Positions 43,472 through 43,511 of a DNA stretch of 43,511 nt are shown one piece after another. Source of the stretch: Bacteroidota bacterium (lineage in GTDB: Bacteria > Bacteroidota > Bacteroidia > 2-12-FULL-35-15); the NCBI GenBank assembly GCA_003151815.1, contig PLYN01000043.1:1-43511 (forward strand), in the 5' to 3' direction. Position 1 is the first letter of the stretch. The number at the start of each line of letters is the position of its first letter. The notes under the pieces are model-generated. The model searched no databases, was not told the origin of the DNA, and saw only the letters and a program-made list of their open reading frames with translations. A program made the translations under genes and the position numbers.

Positions 43472-43511
43472 AATTTGCTTTTATCCATTCAGGGCAACAC
43501 GCATTATAAAT

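Noticed and set aside
43378-43511. Lysine riboswitch upstream of lysC
   Set aside because: The 134-bp A/T-rich stretch shows no multi-stem aptamer-like pairing or terminator hairpin.
1-43511. tRNA, rRNA, prophage, integrase or plasmid genes
   Set aside because: No cloverleaf, rRNA-like conserved stretch, integrase, capsid, or replication gene was recognised on either strand.

Overview
The window comes from a low-GC member of the Bacteroidota. Four things point there. Two secreted proteins carry type IX secretion (T9SS) C-terminal sorting domains. A TonB-dependent receptor with a carboxypeptidase-like N-terminal domain is paired with a DUF4249 lipoprotein. Several start sites are preceded by -7 boxes of the Bacteroidetes form TAnnTTTG. 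Genes for lipid A (lpxK, lpxH-like, lpxD), GH3-family, PolX and TMEM175/DUF1211 proteins fit the same phylum. No rRNA, tRNA, CRISPR array, integrase or transposase was seen, and the lineage below phylum cannot be fixed from this sequence.

Layout. At 0.2-2.0 kb a Nif3-like gene and a C4 zinc-ribbon coiled-coil gene form a minus-strand pair. At 2.3-4.2 kb lpxK overlaps a purine nucleoside phosphorylase gene. At 4.3-6.3 kb lies a T9SS-exported M1 peptidase. At 6.5-13.0 kb a plus-strand run holds gatB, a TlpA-like lipoprotein, a 1006-residue M1 peptidase with a probable C-terminal outer-membrane barrel, and an LpxH-like phosphatase. At 13-18.3 kb are gap, a TMEM175-like channel, an SDR reductase, lipA, an unknown secreted protein and OsmC. 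At 18.3-21.2 kb are a decayed Fic gene and a minus-strand group of araC-type regulator, dedA and a YVTN-type propeller. At 21.5-24 kb is a T9SS-exported seven-repeat RCC1 protein. At 24.1-31.9 kb a minus-strand series runs TonB receptor, DUF4249, outer-membrane barrel, membrane protein, GT-C mannosyltransferase, PPK2. At 32-40.7 kb are a DUF1566 lipoprotein, lpxD, an acyltransferase, glutathione peroxidase, PolX, a GH3 protein, a propeller-like secreted protein and deoxynucleoside kinase. At 40.8-43.4 kb lysC and lysA carry the first and last steps of lysine/diaminopimelate synthesis.

Most of the genes are ordinary housekeeping and envelope functions. What stands out is a dense population of small palindromic repeats of at least six sequence families. 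One family has an identical 22-bp palindromic core inserted inside two essential-type genes, gatB and lysA. In both it is in the same reading frame and adds the same peptide (PLQLERG) at a site that looks like a loop. Two further copies are intergenic. Another element, 204 bp long with perfect 18-bp terminal inverted repeats, supplies the putative first codons of an M1 peptidase gene. Other points of interest are a frameshifted Fic relic, a 21-bp-period direct repeat that could be the operator of the AraC-type regulator, and a PolX whose polymerase active site looks lost while its PHP nuclease site is intact.
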